Assembly (NCBI RefSeq): GCF_051014685.1
Contig: NW_027478972.1
Location: forward strand, 62,001 to 126,000
Direction: 5' to 3'
Length of the DNA stretch: 64,000 bases
Source: Ptiloglossa arizonensis
Taxonomy: Eukaryota > Arthropoda > Insecta > Hymenoptera > Colletidae
Shown here: positions 26,276 to 41,040 of the stretch, piece by piece
How the letters are laid out: the number at the start of each line of letters is the position of its first letter
Position numbering within the stretch: the stretch's first letter is position 1
Notes under the pieces: model-generated
Seen by the model: only the letters and a program-made list of their open reading frames with translations
Database searches by the model: none
Told to the model about the DNA's origin: nothing
Position numbers and translations under genes: made by a program

Positions 26276-26688
26276 CGTTATTCTTTATACGTGCTTCGTT
26301 ACAAGTTATACGTTATACGTCATAGGTTATACGTTGAACGTTATACTTTATACGTAGCATGTAATGCGTCATACGTTTTACGTTATTCGTTATACGTTTT
26401 TCGTTACAAGTTATACGTTATACGTTATACGTTATACGTCATAGGTTATACGTTATACGTTATACGTTATACGTCATAGGTTATACGTTATACGTTATAC
26501 GTTATACGTTATACATTATGCGTTATACGTTTTACGTTATTCGTTATACGTTATACGTTATACGATATACGTTATACGTTATAAGTTATACGTTATACGT
26601 TATACGTTATACGTTATACGTTATACGTTATACGTTATACGTTATACGATATACGTTATACGTTATAAGTTATACGTTATACGTTGTA

Positions 26689-26934
26689 CGTTATACGTTA
26701 TACGTTATACGTTATACGTTATACGTTATACGTTATACGTTATACGTTATACGTTATACGTTATACGTTATACGTTATACGTTATACGTTATACGTTATA
26801 CGTTATACGTTATACGTTATACGTTATACGTTATACGTTATACGTTATACGTTATACGTTATACGTTATACGTTATACGTTATACGTTATACGTTATACG
26901 TTATACGTTATACGTTATACGTTATACGTTATAC
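26689..26934 (+). repeat. Pure run, about 35 units
   Basis: Uninterrupted TTATACG between TTGTACG and ACATTATGCG. The copy-2 run 52,783-53,021 has about one unit fewer, and a third relative lies at 54,666-54,884. Confidence 0.86.
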
Positions 26935-27005
26935 ATTATGCGTTATTCGTTTTACGTTATTCGTTATATGTTATACGTTATACAATATACGTTATACGTT
27001 ATAAG

Positions 27006-27288
27006 TTATACGTTATACGTTATACGTTATACGTTATACGTTATACGTTATACGTTATACGTTATACGTTATACGTTATACGTTATACGTTATACGTTAT
27101 ACGTTATACGTTATACGTTATACGTTATACGTTATACGTTATACGTTATACGTTATACGTTATACGTTATACGTTATACGTTATACGTTATACGTTATAC
27201 GTTATACGTTATACGTTATACGTTATACGTTATACGTTATACGTTATACGTTATACGTTATACGTTATACGTTATACGTTATACGTTA
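27006..27288 (+). repeat. Pure run, about 40 units
   Basis: Uninterrupted between TTATAAG and TTATGCG. In copy 2 the same interval (53,094-53,376) and its relative at 54,957-55,238 contain a CATTATA unit, so copy 1 either lost it or never had it. Confidence 0.86.
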
Positions 27289-27350
27289 TGCGTTATACGT
27301 TATGCGTTATACGTTATGCGTTATACGTTATGCGTCATACGTTATGCGTC
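27286..27350 (+). repeat. Dimer patch TTATGCG/TTATACG
   Basis: Alternating TTATGCG and TTATACG give a local 14-bp period, passing into TTATGCGTCATACG twice. Related patches lie at about 10,815-10,860, 53,373-53,440, 55,235-55,300, 55,585-55,665, 57,003-57,055, 58,475-58,515, 60,590-60,665, 61,995-62,045 and 63,475-63,520. Confidence 0.82.
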
Positions 27351-28576
27351 ATACGTTATACGTTATACGTTATACGTTATACGTTATACGTTATACGTTA
27401 TACGTTATACGTTATACGTTATACGTTATATGTCATACGTTATACGTTATACGTTATACGATATACGTTATACGTTATAAGTTATTCGTTATACGTTATA
27501 CGTTATACGATATACGTTATACGTTATAAGTTATAGGTTATACATTATACGTTATACGTTATACGTTATACGTTATACGTTATACGATATACGTTATACG
27601 TTATACGTTATGCGTTATACGTTATACGTTAGACGTTATACGTCATACGTTATAGGTTATACGTAATACGTTATACGTTATACGTTATACGTTATACGTT
27701 ATACGTTATACGTTATACGTTATACGTTATACGATATACGTTATACGTTATAAGTTATACGTTATACGTTATACGTTATACGTTATACGTTATACGTTAT
27801 ACGTTATACGTTATACGTTATACGTTATACGTTATACGTTATACGTTATACGTTATACGTTATACGTTATACGTTATTCGTTATACGTTATACGTTATAC
27901 GATATACGTTATACGTTATAAGTTATACGTTATACGTTATACGTTATACGTTATACATTATACGTTATACGTTATACGTTATACGTTATACGTTATACGT
28001 TATACGTTGTACGTTATACGTTATAAGTTGTACGTTATACGATATACGTTATACGTTATTCTTTATACGTGCTTCGTTACAAGTTATACGTTATACGTCA
28101 TAGGTTATACGTTGAACGTTATACTTTATACGTAGCGTGTAATGCGTCATACGTTTTACGTTATTCGTTATACGTTTTTCGTTACAAGTTATACGTTATA
28201 CGTTATACGTTATACGTCATAGGTTATACGTTATACGTTATACGTTATACGTTATACGTTATACGTCATAGGTTATACGTTATAAGTTATACGTTATACG
28301 TTATACGTTATACGTTGTACGTTATACGTTATACGTTATACGTTATACGCTATACGTTATACGTCATAGGTTATACGTTATACGTTATACGTTATACGTT
28401 ATACATTATGCGTTATACGTTTTACGTTATTCGTTATACGTTATACGTTATACGATATACGTTATACGTTATAAGTTATACGTTATACGTTATACGTTAT
28501 ACGTTATACGTTATACGTTATACGTTATACGTTATACGATATACGTTATACGTTATAAGTTATACGTTATACGTTG

Positions 28577-28656
28577 TACGTTATACGTTATACGTTATAC
28601 GTTATACGTTATACGTTATACGTTATACGTTATACGTTATACGTTATACGTTATAC
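28577..28656 (+). repeat. Pure run at the junction of the two 26-kb copies
   Basis: About 11 pure units between TTGTACG (type B side) and CTTCATA (type A side). It joins the end of large copy 1 to the start of large copy 2, and the exchange point cannot be located within it. Confidence 0.85.
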
Positions 28657-31446
28657 TTCATACGTTATACGTTATACGTTATACGTTATACGTTATACGT
28701 TATACGTTATACGTTATACGTTATAGGATATACGTTATGCGTTATAGGATATACGTTATACTTTATACGTTGTACGTTATACGTTATACGTTATGCGTTA
28801 TACGTCATGCGTTATACGTCTTACGTTATACGTTATACGTTATACGTTATACGTTATACGTTATACGTTATACGTTATACGTTATACGTTATAAGTAATA
28901 CTTTATACGTTATACGTTATACGTTATACGTTATACGTTATACGTTATACGTTATACTTTATACGCTATACGTTATACGTTATACGTTATACGATGTACG
29001 TTATACGTTATGTGTTATACGTTGTACGTTATACGTTATACGTTATACGTTATACGTTATACGTTATACGTTATACGTTATACGTCATGCGATATACGTT
29101 ATACGTTATACGTTATACGTTATACGTTATACGTTATACGTTATACGTTATACGTTATACGATGTACGTTATACGTTATGCGTTTTACGCTATACGTTAT
29201 ACGTTATACGTTATACGTTATACGTTATACGTTATACGTTATACATTATACGTTATACGTTATACGTTATACGTTATACGTTATACGTTATACGTTATAC
29301 GTTATACGTTATACGTTATACGTTGTACGTTATACGTTATGTGTTATACGTTGTACGTTATACGTTATAAGTTATACGTTATACGTTATACGTTATACGT
29401 TATACGTTATACGTCATGCGATATACGTTATACGTTATACGTTATACGTTATACGTTATACGTTATACGTTATACGTTATACGTTATACGATGTACGTTA
29501 TACGTTATGCGTTTTACGCTATACGTTATACGTTATACGTTATACGTTATACGTTATACGTTATACGTTATACGTTATACGTTATACGTTATACGTTATA
29601 CGTTATACGTTATACGTTATACGTTATACGTTATACGTTATACGTTATACGTTATGCGTTATAGGATATACGTTATACGTTATACGTTATACGTTATACG
29701 TTATACATTATACGTTATACGTTATACGTTATACGTTATACGTTATACGTTATACGTTATACGTTATACGTTGTACGTTATACGTTATGTGTTATACGTT
29801 GTACGTTATACGTTATACGTTATACGTTATACGTTATACGTTATACGTTATACGTTATACGTCATGCGATATACGTTATACGTTATACGTTATACGTTGT
29901 ACGATATACGTTATACGTTATACGTTATACGTTATACGTTATACGCTATACGTTATGCGTTATACGCTATACGTTGTGCGTTATAGGATATACGTTATGC
30001 GTTATACGGTATACGTTATACGTTGTACGTTATACGTTATACGTTATGCGTTATACGTCATGCGATATACGTCATACGTTATACGCTATACGTAATACGG
30101 TATACGTTATGCGTTATACGCTATACGTTATGCGTTATAGGATATACGTTATGCGTTATAGGATATACATTATACGTTATACGTTGTACGTTATACGTTA
30201 TACGTTATACGTTATACGTTATACGTTATACGTTATACGTTATACGTTATACGTTATACGTTATACGTTGTACGTTATACGTTATACGGTATACGTTATG
30301 CGTTATACGCTATACGTTGTGCGTTATAGGATATACGTTATGCGTTATAGGGTATACGTTATACGTTGTACGTTATACGTTATACGTTATGCGTTATACG
30401 TCATGCGATATACATTATACGTTATACGTTATACGTTATACGTTATACGTTATACGTTATACGAAATACGCTATACGTTATACGTTATACGTTATACGTT
30501 ATACGTTATACGTTATACGTTATACGTTATACGTTACACGTTATTCGTTACACGTTATACGTTATACGTTATACGTTATACGATATACGTTATACGTTAT
30601 ACGTTATACGTTATACGTTATACGCTATACGTTATGCGTTATACGCTATACGATGTGCGTTATAGGATATACGTTATGCGTTATACGGTATACGTTATAC
30701 GTTGTACGTTATACGTTATACGTTATGCGTTATACGTCATGCGATATACGTCATACGTTATACGCTATACGTAATACGGTATACGTTATGCGTTATACGC
30801 TATACGTTATGCGTTATAGGATATACGTTATGCGTTATAGGATATACATTATACGTTATACGTTGTACGTTATACGTTATACGTTATACGTTATACGTTA
30901 TACGTTATACGTTATACGTTATACGTTATACGTTATACGTTATACGTTATACGTTATACGTTATACCTTATACGTTATACATTATACGTTATACGTTATA
31001 CGTTATACGTTATACGCTATACGTAGTACGTTACACGCTATAGGTTATACGTTATACGTTATACGTTATACTTTTTACGTTATACGTTATACGTTATACG
31101 ATATACGTTATACGTTATACGTTATAGGTTATACCTTATACATTATACGTCATACGTTATACGTTATACGTAATACGGTATACGTTATGCGTTATACGCT
31201 ATACGTTATGCGTTATAGGATATACGTTATGCGTTATAGGATATACATTATACGTTATACGTTGTACGTTATACGTTATACGTTATGCGTTATACGTCAT
31301 CCGTCATACGTTATACGTTATACGTTATACATTATACGTTATACGTTATACGTTATACGTTATACGTTATACGTTATACGTTATACGTTATACGTTATAC
31401 GTTATACGTTATACGTTATACGTTATGCGTTATACGTTATACGTTA
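28644..31446 (+). repeat. Type A block A1' (copy 2)
   Basis: Counterpart of 2,508-5,310 at a constant offset of 26,136. The open frames translated across this stretch are identical to those of copy 1, so I saw no differences here. It contains the M3 module starting at 31,015. Confidence 0.87.
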
Positions 31447-34400
31447 TACGATATACGTTATACGTTATTCTTTATACGTGCTTCGTTAGAAGTTATACGT
31501 TATACGTCATAGGTTATACGTTATACGTTATACGTTATACGTTATACATTATGCGTTATACGTTTTACGTTATTCGTTATACGTTATACGTTATACGATA
31601 TACGTTATACGTTATAAGTTATACGTTATACGTTATACGTTATACGTTATACATTATGCGTTATACGTTTTACGTTATTCGTTATACGTTATACGTTATA
31701 CGATATACGTTATACGTTATAAGTTATACGTTATACGTTGTACGTTATACGTTATACGTTATACGTTATACGCTATACGTTATACGTTATACGTTGTACG
31801 TTATACGTTATAAGTTGTACGTTATACGATATACGTTATACGTTATTCTTTATACGTGCTTCGTTACAAGTTATACGTTATACGTCATAGGTTATACGTT
31901 ATACGTTATACGTTATACGTTATACGTTATACGTTATTCGTTATACGTTGTACGTTATACGATATACGTTATACGTTATAAGTTATAGTTTATACATTAT
32001 ACGTTATACGTTATACGTTATACGTTATACGTTATACGTTATACGTTATACGTTATACGTTATGCGTTATACGTTATACGTTATACGTTATACGTCATAC
32101 GTTATAGGTTATACGTAATACGTTAGACGTTATACGTTATACGTTATACGTTATACGTTATACGTTATACGTTATACGTTATACGTTATACGTAATACGT
32201 TATACGTTATACGTTATACGTTATACGTTATACGTTATACGTTATACGTTGTACGTTATACGTTATACGTTATACGTTATACGATATACGTTATACGTTC
32301 TACGTTGTACGTTATACGTTATAAGTTGTACGTTATACGATATACGTTATACGTTATTCTTTATACGTGCTTCGTTACAAGTTATACGTTATACGTCATA
32401 GGTTATACGTTGAACGTTATACTTTATACGTAGCATGTAATGCGTCATACGTTTTACGTTATTCGTTATACGTTTTTCGTTAGAAGTTATACGTTATACG
32501 TTATACGTTATACGTTATACGTCATAGGTTATACATTATACGCTATACGTTATACGTTATACATTATGCGTTATACGTTTTACGTTATTCGTTATACGTT
32601 ATACGTTATACGATATACGTTATACGTTATAAGTTATACGTTATACGTTGTACGTTATACGTTATACGTTATACGTTATACGTTATACGTTATACGTTAT
32701 ACGTTATACGTTATACGCTATACGTTATACGTTATACGTTATACGTTATACGTTATACGTTATACGTTATACGTTATACGTTATACGTTATACATTATGC
32801 GTTATACGTTTTACGTTATTCGTTATGCGTTATACGTTATACGATATACGTTATACGTTATATGTTATAGGTTATACATTATACGTTATACGTTATACGT
32901 TATACGTTATACGTTATACGTTATACGTTATACGTTATACGTTATACGTTATACATTATACGTTATACGTTATACGTTATACGTTATACGTTATACGTTA
33001 TACGTTATACGTTATACGTTATACGTCATACGTTTTACGTTATTCGTTATACGTATTTCGTCACAAGTTGTACGTTATACGTTATACGTTATACGTCATA
33101 GGTTATACGTTATACGTTATACGCTATACGTCATACATTATGCGTTATACGTTTTACGTTATTCGTTATACGTTATACGTTATACGATATACGTTATACG
33201 TTATAAGTTATACGTTATACGTTATACGTTATACGTTATACGTTATACGTTATACGCTATACGGTATACGTTATACGTTATACGTTATACGTTATACGTT
33301 ATACGTTATACGTTATACGTTATACGTTATACGTTATACGTTATACGTTATACGTTATACGTTATACGTTATACGTTATACGTTATACGTTATACGTTAT
33401 ACGTAATACGTTATACGTTATACGTTATACGTTATACGTTATACGTTATACGTTATACGTTGTACGTTGTACGTTATACGTTATACGTTATACGCTATAC
33501 GTTATACGTTATACGTTGTACGTTATACGTTATAAATTGTACGTTATACGATATACGTTATACGTTATTCTTTATACGTGCTTCGTTACAAGTTATACGT
33601 TATACGTCATAGGTTATACGTTGAACGTTATACTTTATACGTAGCATGTAATGCGTCATACGTTTTACGTTATTCGTTATACATTTTTCGTTACAAGTTA
33701 TACTTTATACGTTATACGTTATACGTCATAGGTTATACGTTATACGTAATACGTTATACGTTATACATTATGCGTTATACGTTTTACGTTATTCGTTATA
33801 CGTTATACGTTATACGATATACGTTATACGTTATAAGTTATACGTTATACGTTATACGTTATACGTTATACGTTATACGTTATACGTTATACGTTATACG
33901 TTATACGTTATACGATATACGTTATACGTTATAAGTTATACGTTATACGTTGTACGTTATACGTTATACGTTATACGTTATACGTTATACGTTATACGTT
34001 ATACGTTATACGTTGTACGTTATACGTTATACGTTATGCGTTATACGTTATACGTTATACGTTATACATTATGCGTTATACGTTTTACGTTATTCGTTAT
34101 ACGTTATACGTTATACGATATACGTTATACGTTATAAGTTATAGGTTATACATTATACGTTATACGTTATACGTTATACGTTATACGTTATACGTTATAC
34201 GTTATACGTTATACGTTATACGTTATACATTATACGTTATACGTTATACGTTATACGTTATACGTTATACGTTATACGTTATACGTCATACGTTTTACGT
34301 TGAACGTTATACTTTATACGTAGCATGTAATGCGTCATACGTTTTACGTTATTCGTTATACGTTTTTCGTTACAAGTTATACGTTATACGTTATACGTTA

Positions 34401-37400
34401 TACGTCATAGGTTATACATTATACGTTATACGTTATACGTTATACATTATGCGTTATACGTTTTACGTTATTCGTTATACGTTATACGTTATACGATATA
34501 CGTTATACGTTATAAGTTATACGTTATACGTTGTACGTTATACGTTATACGTTATACGTTATACGTTATACGTTATACGTTATACGTTATACGTTATACG
34601 TTATACGTTATACGTTATACGTTATACGTTATACGTTATACGTTATACGTTATACGTTATACGTTATACGTTATACGTTATACGTTATGCGTTATACGTT
34701 TTACGTTATTCGTTATACGTTATACGTTATACGATATACGTTATACGTTATAAGTTATAGGTTATACATTATACGTTATACGTTATACGTTATACGTTAT
34801 ACGTTATACGTTATACGTTATACGTTATACGTTATACGTTATACGTTATACATTATACGTTATACGTTATACGTTATACGTTACACGTTATACGTTATAC
34901 GTCATACGTTTTACGTTATTCGTTATGCGTTTTTCGTCACAAGTTATACGTTATACGTTATACGTTATACGTCATAGGTTATACGTTATACGTTATACGT
35001 TATACGTCATACATTATGCGTTATACGTTTTACGTTATTCGTTATACGTTATACGTTATACGATATACGTTATACGTTATAAGTTATACGTTATACGTTA
35101 TACGTTATACGTTATACGTTATACGCTATACGGTATACGTTATACGTTATACGTTATACGTTATACGTTATACGTTATACGTTATACGTTATACGTTATA
35201 CGTTATACGTTATACGTTATACGTTATACGTTATACGTTATACGTTATACGTAATACGTTATACGTTATACGTTATACGTTATACGTTATACAATATACG
35301 TTGTACGTTATACGTTATACGTTATACGTTATACGCTATACGTTGTACGTTATACGTTGTACGTTATTCGTTATAAATTGTACGTTATACGATATACGTT
35401 ATACGTTATTCTTTATACGTGCTTCGTTACAAGTTATACGTTATACGTCATAGGTTATACGTTGAACGTTATACTTTATACGTAGCATGTATTGCGTCAT
35501 ACGTTTTACGTTATTCGTTATACATTTTTCGTTACAAGTTATACGTTATACGTTATACGTTATACGTCATAGGTTATACGTTATACGTTATACGTTATAC
35601 GTCATAGGTTATACGTTATACGTTATACGTTATACGTTATATATTATGCGTTATACGTTTTACGTTATTCGTTATACGTTATACGTTATGCGATATACGT
35701 TATACGTTATAAGTTATACGTTATACGTTATACGTTATACGTTATACGTTATACGTTATACGTTATACGTTATACGTTATACGATATACGTTATACGTTA
35801 TAAGATATACGTTATACGTTGTACGTTATACGTTATACGTTATACGTTATACGTTATACGTTATACGTTATACGTTATACGTTATACGTTATACGTTATA
35901 CGTTATACGTTATACGTTATACGTTATACGTTATACGTTATACGTTATACGTTATACGTTATACGTTATACGTTATACGTTATACGTTATACGTTATACG
36001 TTATACGTTATACGTTACACGTTATACGTTATACGTTATACGTTATACGTTATACATTATGCGTTATTCGTATTACGTTATTCGTTATACGTTATACGTT
36101 ATACGATATACGTTATACGTTATAAGTTATACGTTATACGTTATACGTTATACGTTATACATTATACGTTATACGTTATACGTTATACGTTATACGTTAT
36201 ACGTTATACGTTGTACGTTATACGTTATAAGTTGTACGTTATACGATATACGTTATACGTTATTCTTTATACGTGCTTCGTTACAAGTTATACGTTATAC
36301 GTCATAGGTTATACGTTGAACGTTATACTTTATACGTAGCATGTAATGCGTCATACGTTTTACGTTATTCGTTATACGTTTTTCGTTACAAGTTATACGT
36401 TATACGTTATACGTTATACGTCATAGGTTATACGTTATACGTTATACGTTATACGTTATACGTTATACGTTGTACGTTATACGTTATACGTTATACGTTG
36501 TACGTTATACGTTATAAGTTGTACGTTATACGATATACGTTATACGTTATTCTTTATACGTGCTTCGTTACAAGTTATACGTTATACGTCATAGGTTATA
36601 AGTTGAACGTTATACTTTATACGTAGCATGTAATGCGTCATACGTTTTACGTTATTCGTTATACGTTATACGTTATACGTTATACGTTATACGTTATACG
36701 TTATACGTTATACGTTATACATTATGCGTTATACGTTTTACGTTATTCGTTATACGTTATACGTTATACGATATACGTTATACGTTATAAGTTATACGTT
36801 ATACGTTATACGTTATACGTTATACGTTATACGTTATACGTTATACGTTATACGTTATACGTTATACGTTATACGTTATACGTTATACGTTATACGTTAT
36901 ACGTTATACGTTATACGTTATACGTTATACGTTATACGTTATACGTTATACGTTATGCGTTATACGTTATGCGTTATACGTTATGCGTTATACGTTATAC
37001 GTCATACGTTATACGTTATACGTTATACGTTATACGTTATACGTTATACGTTATACGTTATACGTCATACGTTATACGTTATACGTTATACGATATACGT
37101 TATACGTTATAAGTTATACGTTATACGTTATACGTTATACGTTATACGTTATACATTATACGTTATACGTTATACGTTATACGTTATACGTTATACGTTA
37201 TACGTTATACGTCATACGTTTTACGTTATTCGTTATGCGTTTTTCGTCACAGGTTATACGTTATACGTTATACGTTATACGTCATAGGTTATACGTTATA
37301 CGTTATACGTTATACGTCATACATTATGCGTTATACGTTTTACGTTATTCGTTATACGTTATACGTTATTCGATATACGTTATACGTTATAAGTTATACG

Positions 37401-39365
37401 TTATACGTTATACGTTATACGTTATACGTTATACGCTATACGGTATACGTTATACGTTATACGTTATACGTTATACGTTATACGTTATACGTTATACGTT
37501 ATACGTTATACGTCATACGTTTTACGTTATTCGTTATGCGTTTTTCGTCACAAGTTATACGTTATACGTTATACGTTATACGTAATACGTTATACGTTAT
37601 ACGTTATACGTTATACGTTATACAATATACGTTGTACGTTATACGTTATACGTTATACGTTATACGCTATACGTTATACGTTATACGTTGTACGTTATAC
37701 GTTATAAATTGTACGTTATACGATATACGTTATACGTTATTCTTTATTCGTGCTTCGTTACAAGTTATACGTTATACGTCATAGGTTATACGTTGAACGT
37801 TATACTTTATACGTAGCATGTATTGCGTCATACGTTTTACGTTATTCGTTATACATTTTTCGTTACAAGTTATACGTTATACGTTATACGTTATACGTCA
37901 TAGGTTATACGTTATACGTTATACGTTATACGTCATAGGTTATACGTTATACGTTATACGTTATACGTTATACATTATGCGTTATACGTTTTACGTTATT
38001 CGTTATACGTTATACGTTATACGATATACGTTATACGTTATAAGTTATACGTTATACGTTATACGTTATACGTTATACGTTATACGTTATACGTTATACG
38101 TTATACGATATACGTTATACGTTATAAGTTATACGTTATACGTTGTACGTTATACGTTATACGTTATACGTTATACGTTATACGTTATACGTTATACGTT
38201 ATACGTTATACGTTATACGTTATACGTTATACGTTATACGTTATACGTTATACGTTATACGTTATACGTTATACGTTATACGTTATACGTTATACGTTAT
38301 ACGTTATACGTTATACGTTATACGTTATACGTTATACGTTATACGTTATACGTTATACGTTATACGTTATACGTTATACGTTATACGTTATACGTTATAC
38401 GTTATACGTTATACGTTATACGTTATACGTTATACGTTATACATTATGCGTTATTCGTTTTCGTTATTCGTTATACGTTATATGTTAAACGATATATGTT
38501 ATACGTTATAAGTTATACGTTATACGTTATACGTTATACGTTATACATTATACGTTATACGTTATACGTTATACGTTATACGTTATACGTTATACGTTGT
38601 ACGTTATACGTTTTAAGTTGTACGTTATACGATATACGTTATACGTTATTCTTTATACGTGCTTCGTTACAAGTTATACGTTATACGTCATAGGTTATAC
38701 GTTGAACGTTATACTTTATACGTAGCATGTAATGCGTCAAACGTTTTACGTTATTCGTTATACGTTTTTCGTTACAAGTTATACGTTATACGTTATACGT
38801 TATACGTCATAGGTTATACGTTATACGTTATACGTTATACGTTATACGTTATACGTTGTACGTTATACGTTATACGTTATACGTTATACGCTATACGTTA
38901 TACGTTATACGTTGTACGTTATACGTTATAAGATGTACGTTATACGATATACGTTATATGTTATTCTTTATACGTGCTTCGTTACAAGTTATACGTTATA
39001 CGTCATAGGTTATAAGTTGAACGTTATACTTTATACGTAGCATGTAATGCGTCATACGTTTTACGTTATTCGTTATACGTTTTTCGTTACAAGTTATACG
39101 TTATACGTTATACGTTATACGTCATAGGTTATACGTTATACGTTATACGTTATACGTTATACATTGTGCGTTATACGTTTTACGTTATTCGTTATACCTT
39201 ATACGTTATACGATATACGTTATACGTTATAAGTTATACGTTATACTTTATACGTTATACGTTATACGTTATACGTTATACGTTATACGTTATACGTTAT
39301 ACGCTATACGTTATACGTTATACGTTATACGTTATACGTTATACGTTATACGTTATACATTATGC
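31447..39365 (+). repeat. Type B block B1' (copy 2)
   Basis: Counterpart of 5,311-13,229, offset 26,136 throughout. One base change located: T at 38,483 for C at 12,347 (TTATACG to TTATATG, a CpG-to-TpG transition). The 6-bp unit is at 38,456 and the long pure run at 38,148-38,442. Confidence 0.87.
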
Positions 39366-39930
39366 GTTATACGTTATGCGTTATACGCTATACGTTATGC
39401 GTTATAGGATATACGTCATGCGTTATAGGATATACATTATACGTTATACGCTATACGTTATACGTTATACGTTATACGTTATAGGTTAAACGTTATATGT
39501 TTTACGTTATTCGTTATACGTAATGTGTAATACGTCATACGTTTTACGTTAATCGTTATACGTTCTTCGTTACACGTTATACGTTATACGTTATACGTTA
39601 TACGTTGTACGTTATACGTTATACCTTATGCGTTATACGTCATACGATATACGTTATACGTTATACGTTATACGTTATACGTTATACGTTATACGTTATA
39701 CGTTATACGTTATACGTTATACGTTATACGTTATACGTTATACGTTATACGTTATACGTTATACATTATGCGTTATTCGTTTTCGTTATTCGTTATACGT
39801 TATACGTTGTACGTTATACGTTATACGTTATACGTTATACGTTAGACGTTAGACGTTATACGTTATACGTTAGTCGATATACGTTATACGTTATACGTTA
39901 TACGTTATACGTTATACGTTATGCGTTATA

Positions 39931-40058
39931 CGTCATAGAGTATACGATACACGTTATACGTTCTACGTAATATGTAATACTTTATACGTTTTACGTATAT
40001 TCGTTATACGTTCACCGTTACACGTTATACGTATATTCGTTATACGTTCTTCGTTACA
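39931..40058 (+). repeat. Module M4, large copy 2 (partner of 13,795)
   Basis: Same GATACACG-TTATACG form and same TTATGCG lead-in as its partner. Confidence 0.87.
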
Positions 40059-40912
40059 CGTTATACGTTATACGTTATGCGTTATACGTTATACGTTATA
40101 CGTTAGACGCTATACGTTATTCGTTCTACGTTATACGTTATACGTAATACGTTATACGTTGTACGTTATACGTTCCACGTTATTCGTTATACGTTATACG
40201 TTATAGGTTAAACGTTATATGTTTTACGTTATTCGTTATACGTAATGTGTAATACGTCATACGTTTTACGTTAATCGTTATACGTTCTTCGTTACACGTT
40301 ATACGTTATACGTTATACGTTATACGTTGTACGTTATACGTTATACCTTATGCGTTATACGTCATACGATATACGTTATACGTTATACGTTATACGTTAT
40401 ACGTTATACGTTATACGTTATACATTATACGTTATACGCTATACGTTATACGTTATACGTTATACGTTATAGGTTAAACGTTATATGTTTTACGTTATTC
40501 GTTATACGTAATGTGTAATACGTCATACGTTTTACGTTAATCGTTATACGTTCTTCGTTACACGTTATACGTTATACGTTATACGTTATACGTTGTACGT
40601 TATACGTTATACCTTATGCGTTATACGTCATACGATATACGTTAAACGTTGTACGTTATACGTTATACGTTATACGTTATACGTTATACGTTATGCGTTA
40701 TACGTTATACGTTATACGTTATACGTTATACGTTATACGTTATACGTTATACGTTATACGTTATACGTTATACGTTAGACGCTATACGTTATTCGTTCTA
40801 CGTTATACGTTATACGTAATACGTTATACGTTGTACGTTATACGTTCCACGTTATTCGTTATACGTTATACGTTATACGTTATACGTTAAACGTTGTACG
40901 TTATACGTTATA

Positions 40913-41040
40913 CGTCATAGAGTATACGATACACGTTATACGTTCTACGTAATATGTAATACTTTATACGTTTTACGTATATTCGTTATACGTTCACCGT
41001 TACACGTTATACGTATATTCGTTATACGTTCTTCGTTACA
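40913..41040 (+). repeat. Module M4, large copy 2 (partner of 14,777)
   Basis: Same form as its partner, offset 26,136. Confidence 0.87.

Larger units (their letters stand above)
2508..28643 (+). repeat. Large tandem duplication, copy 1 (about 26.1 kb)
   Basis: The sequence from about 2,508 reappears from about 28,644 with offset 26,136. The first shared diagnostic unit is CTTCATA at 2,520 and 28,656. The unit just upstream differs: TTGTACG at 2,501-2,507, but TTATACG at the matching site 28,637, which places the left breakpoint at 2,508-2,520. The right end lies in the pure run 28,577-28,656. Long open frames match residue for residue between copies, for example 2858-3850 with 28994-29986 and 3887-5353 with 30023-31489. 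The offset becomes 26,143 near 43.6 kb, 26,087 after 44.45 kb, 26,094 after about 48.8 kb and 26,087 again after about 53.1 kb. All changes are whole 7-bp units. Confidence 0.94.
26276..28643 (+). repeat. Type B block B6 (copy 1)
   Basis: M2 at 26,291 and 28,069 (spacing 1,778 = 7 x 254), M1 near 26,515, two long pure runs (26,689-26,934 and 27,006-27,288), and a dimer-like TTATGCG/TTATACG patch at 27,286-27,350. The M2 at 28,069 has TAGCGTG where most have TAGCATG. The block ends in the pure run that joins the two large copies. Confidence 0.85.
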
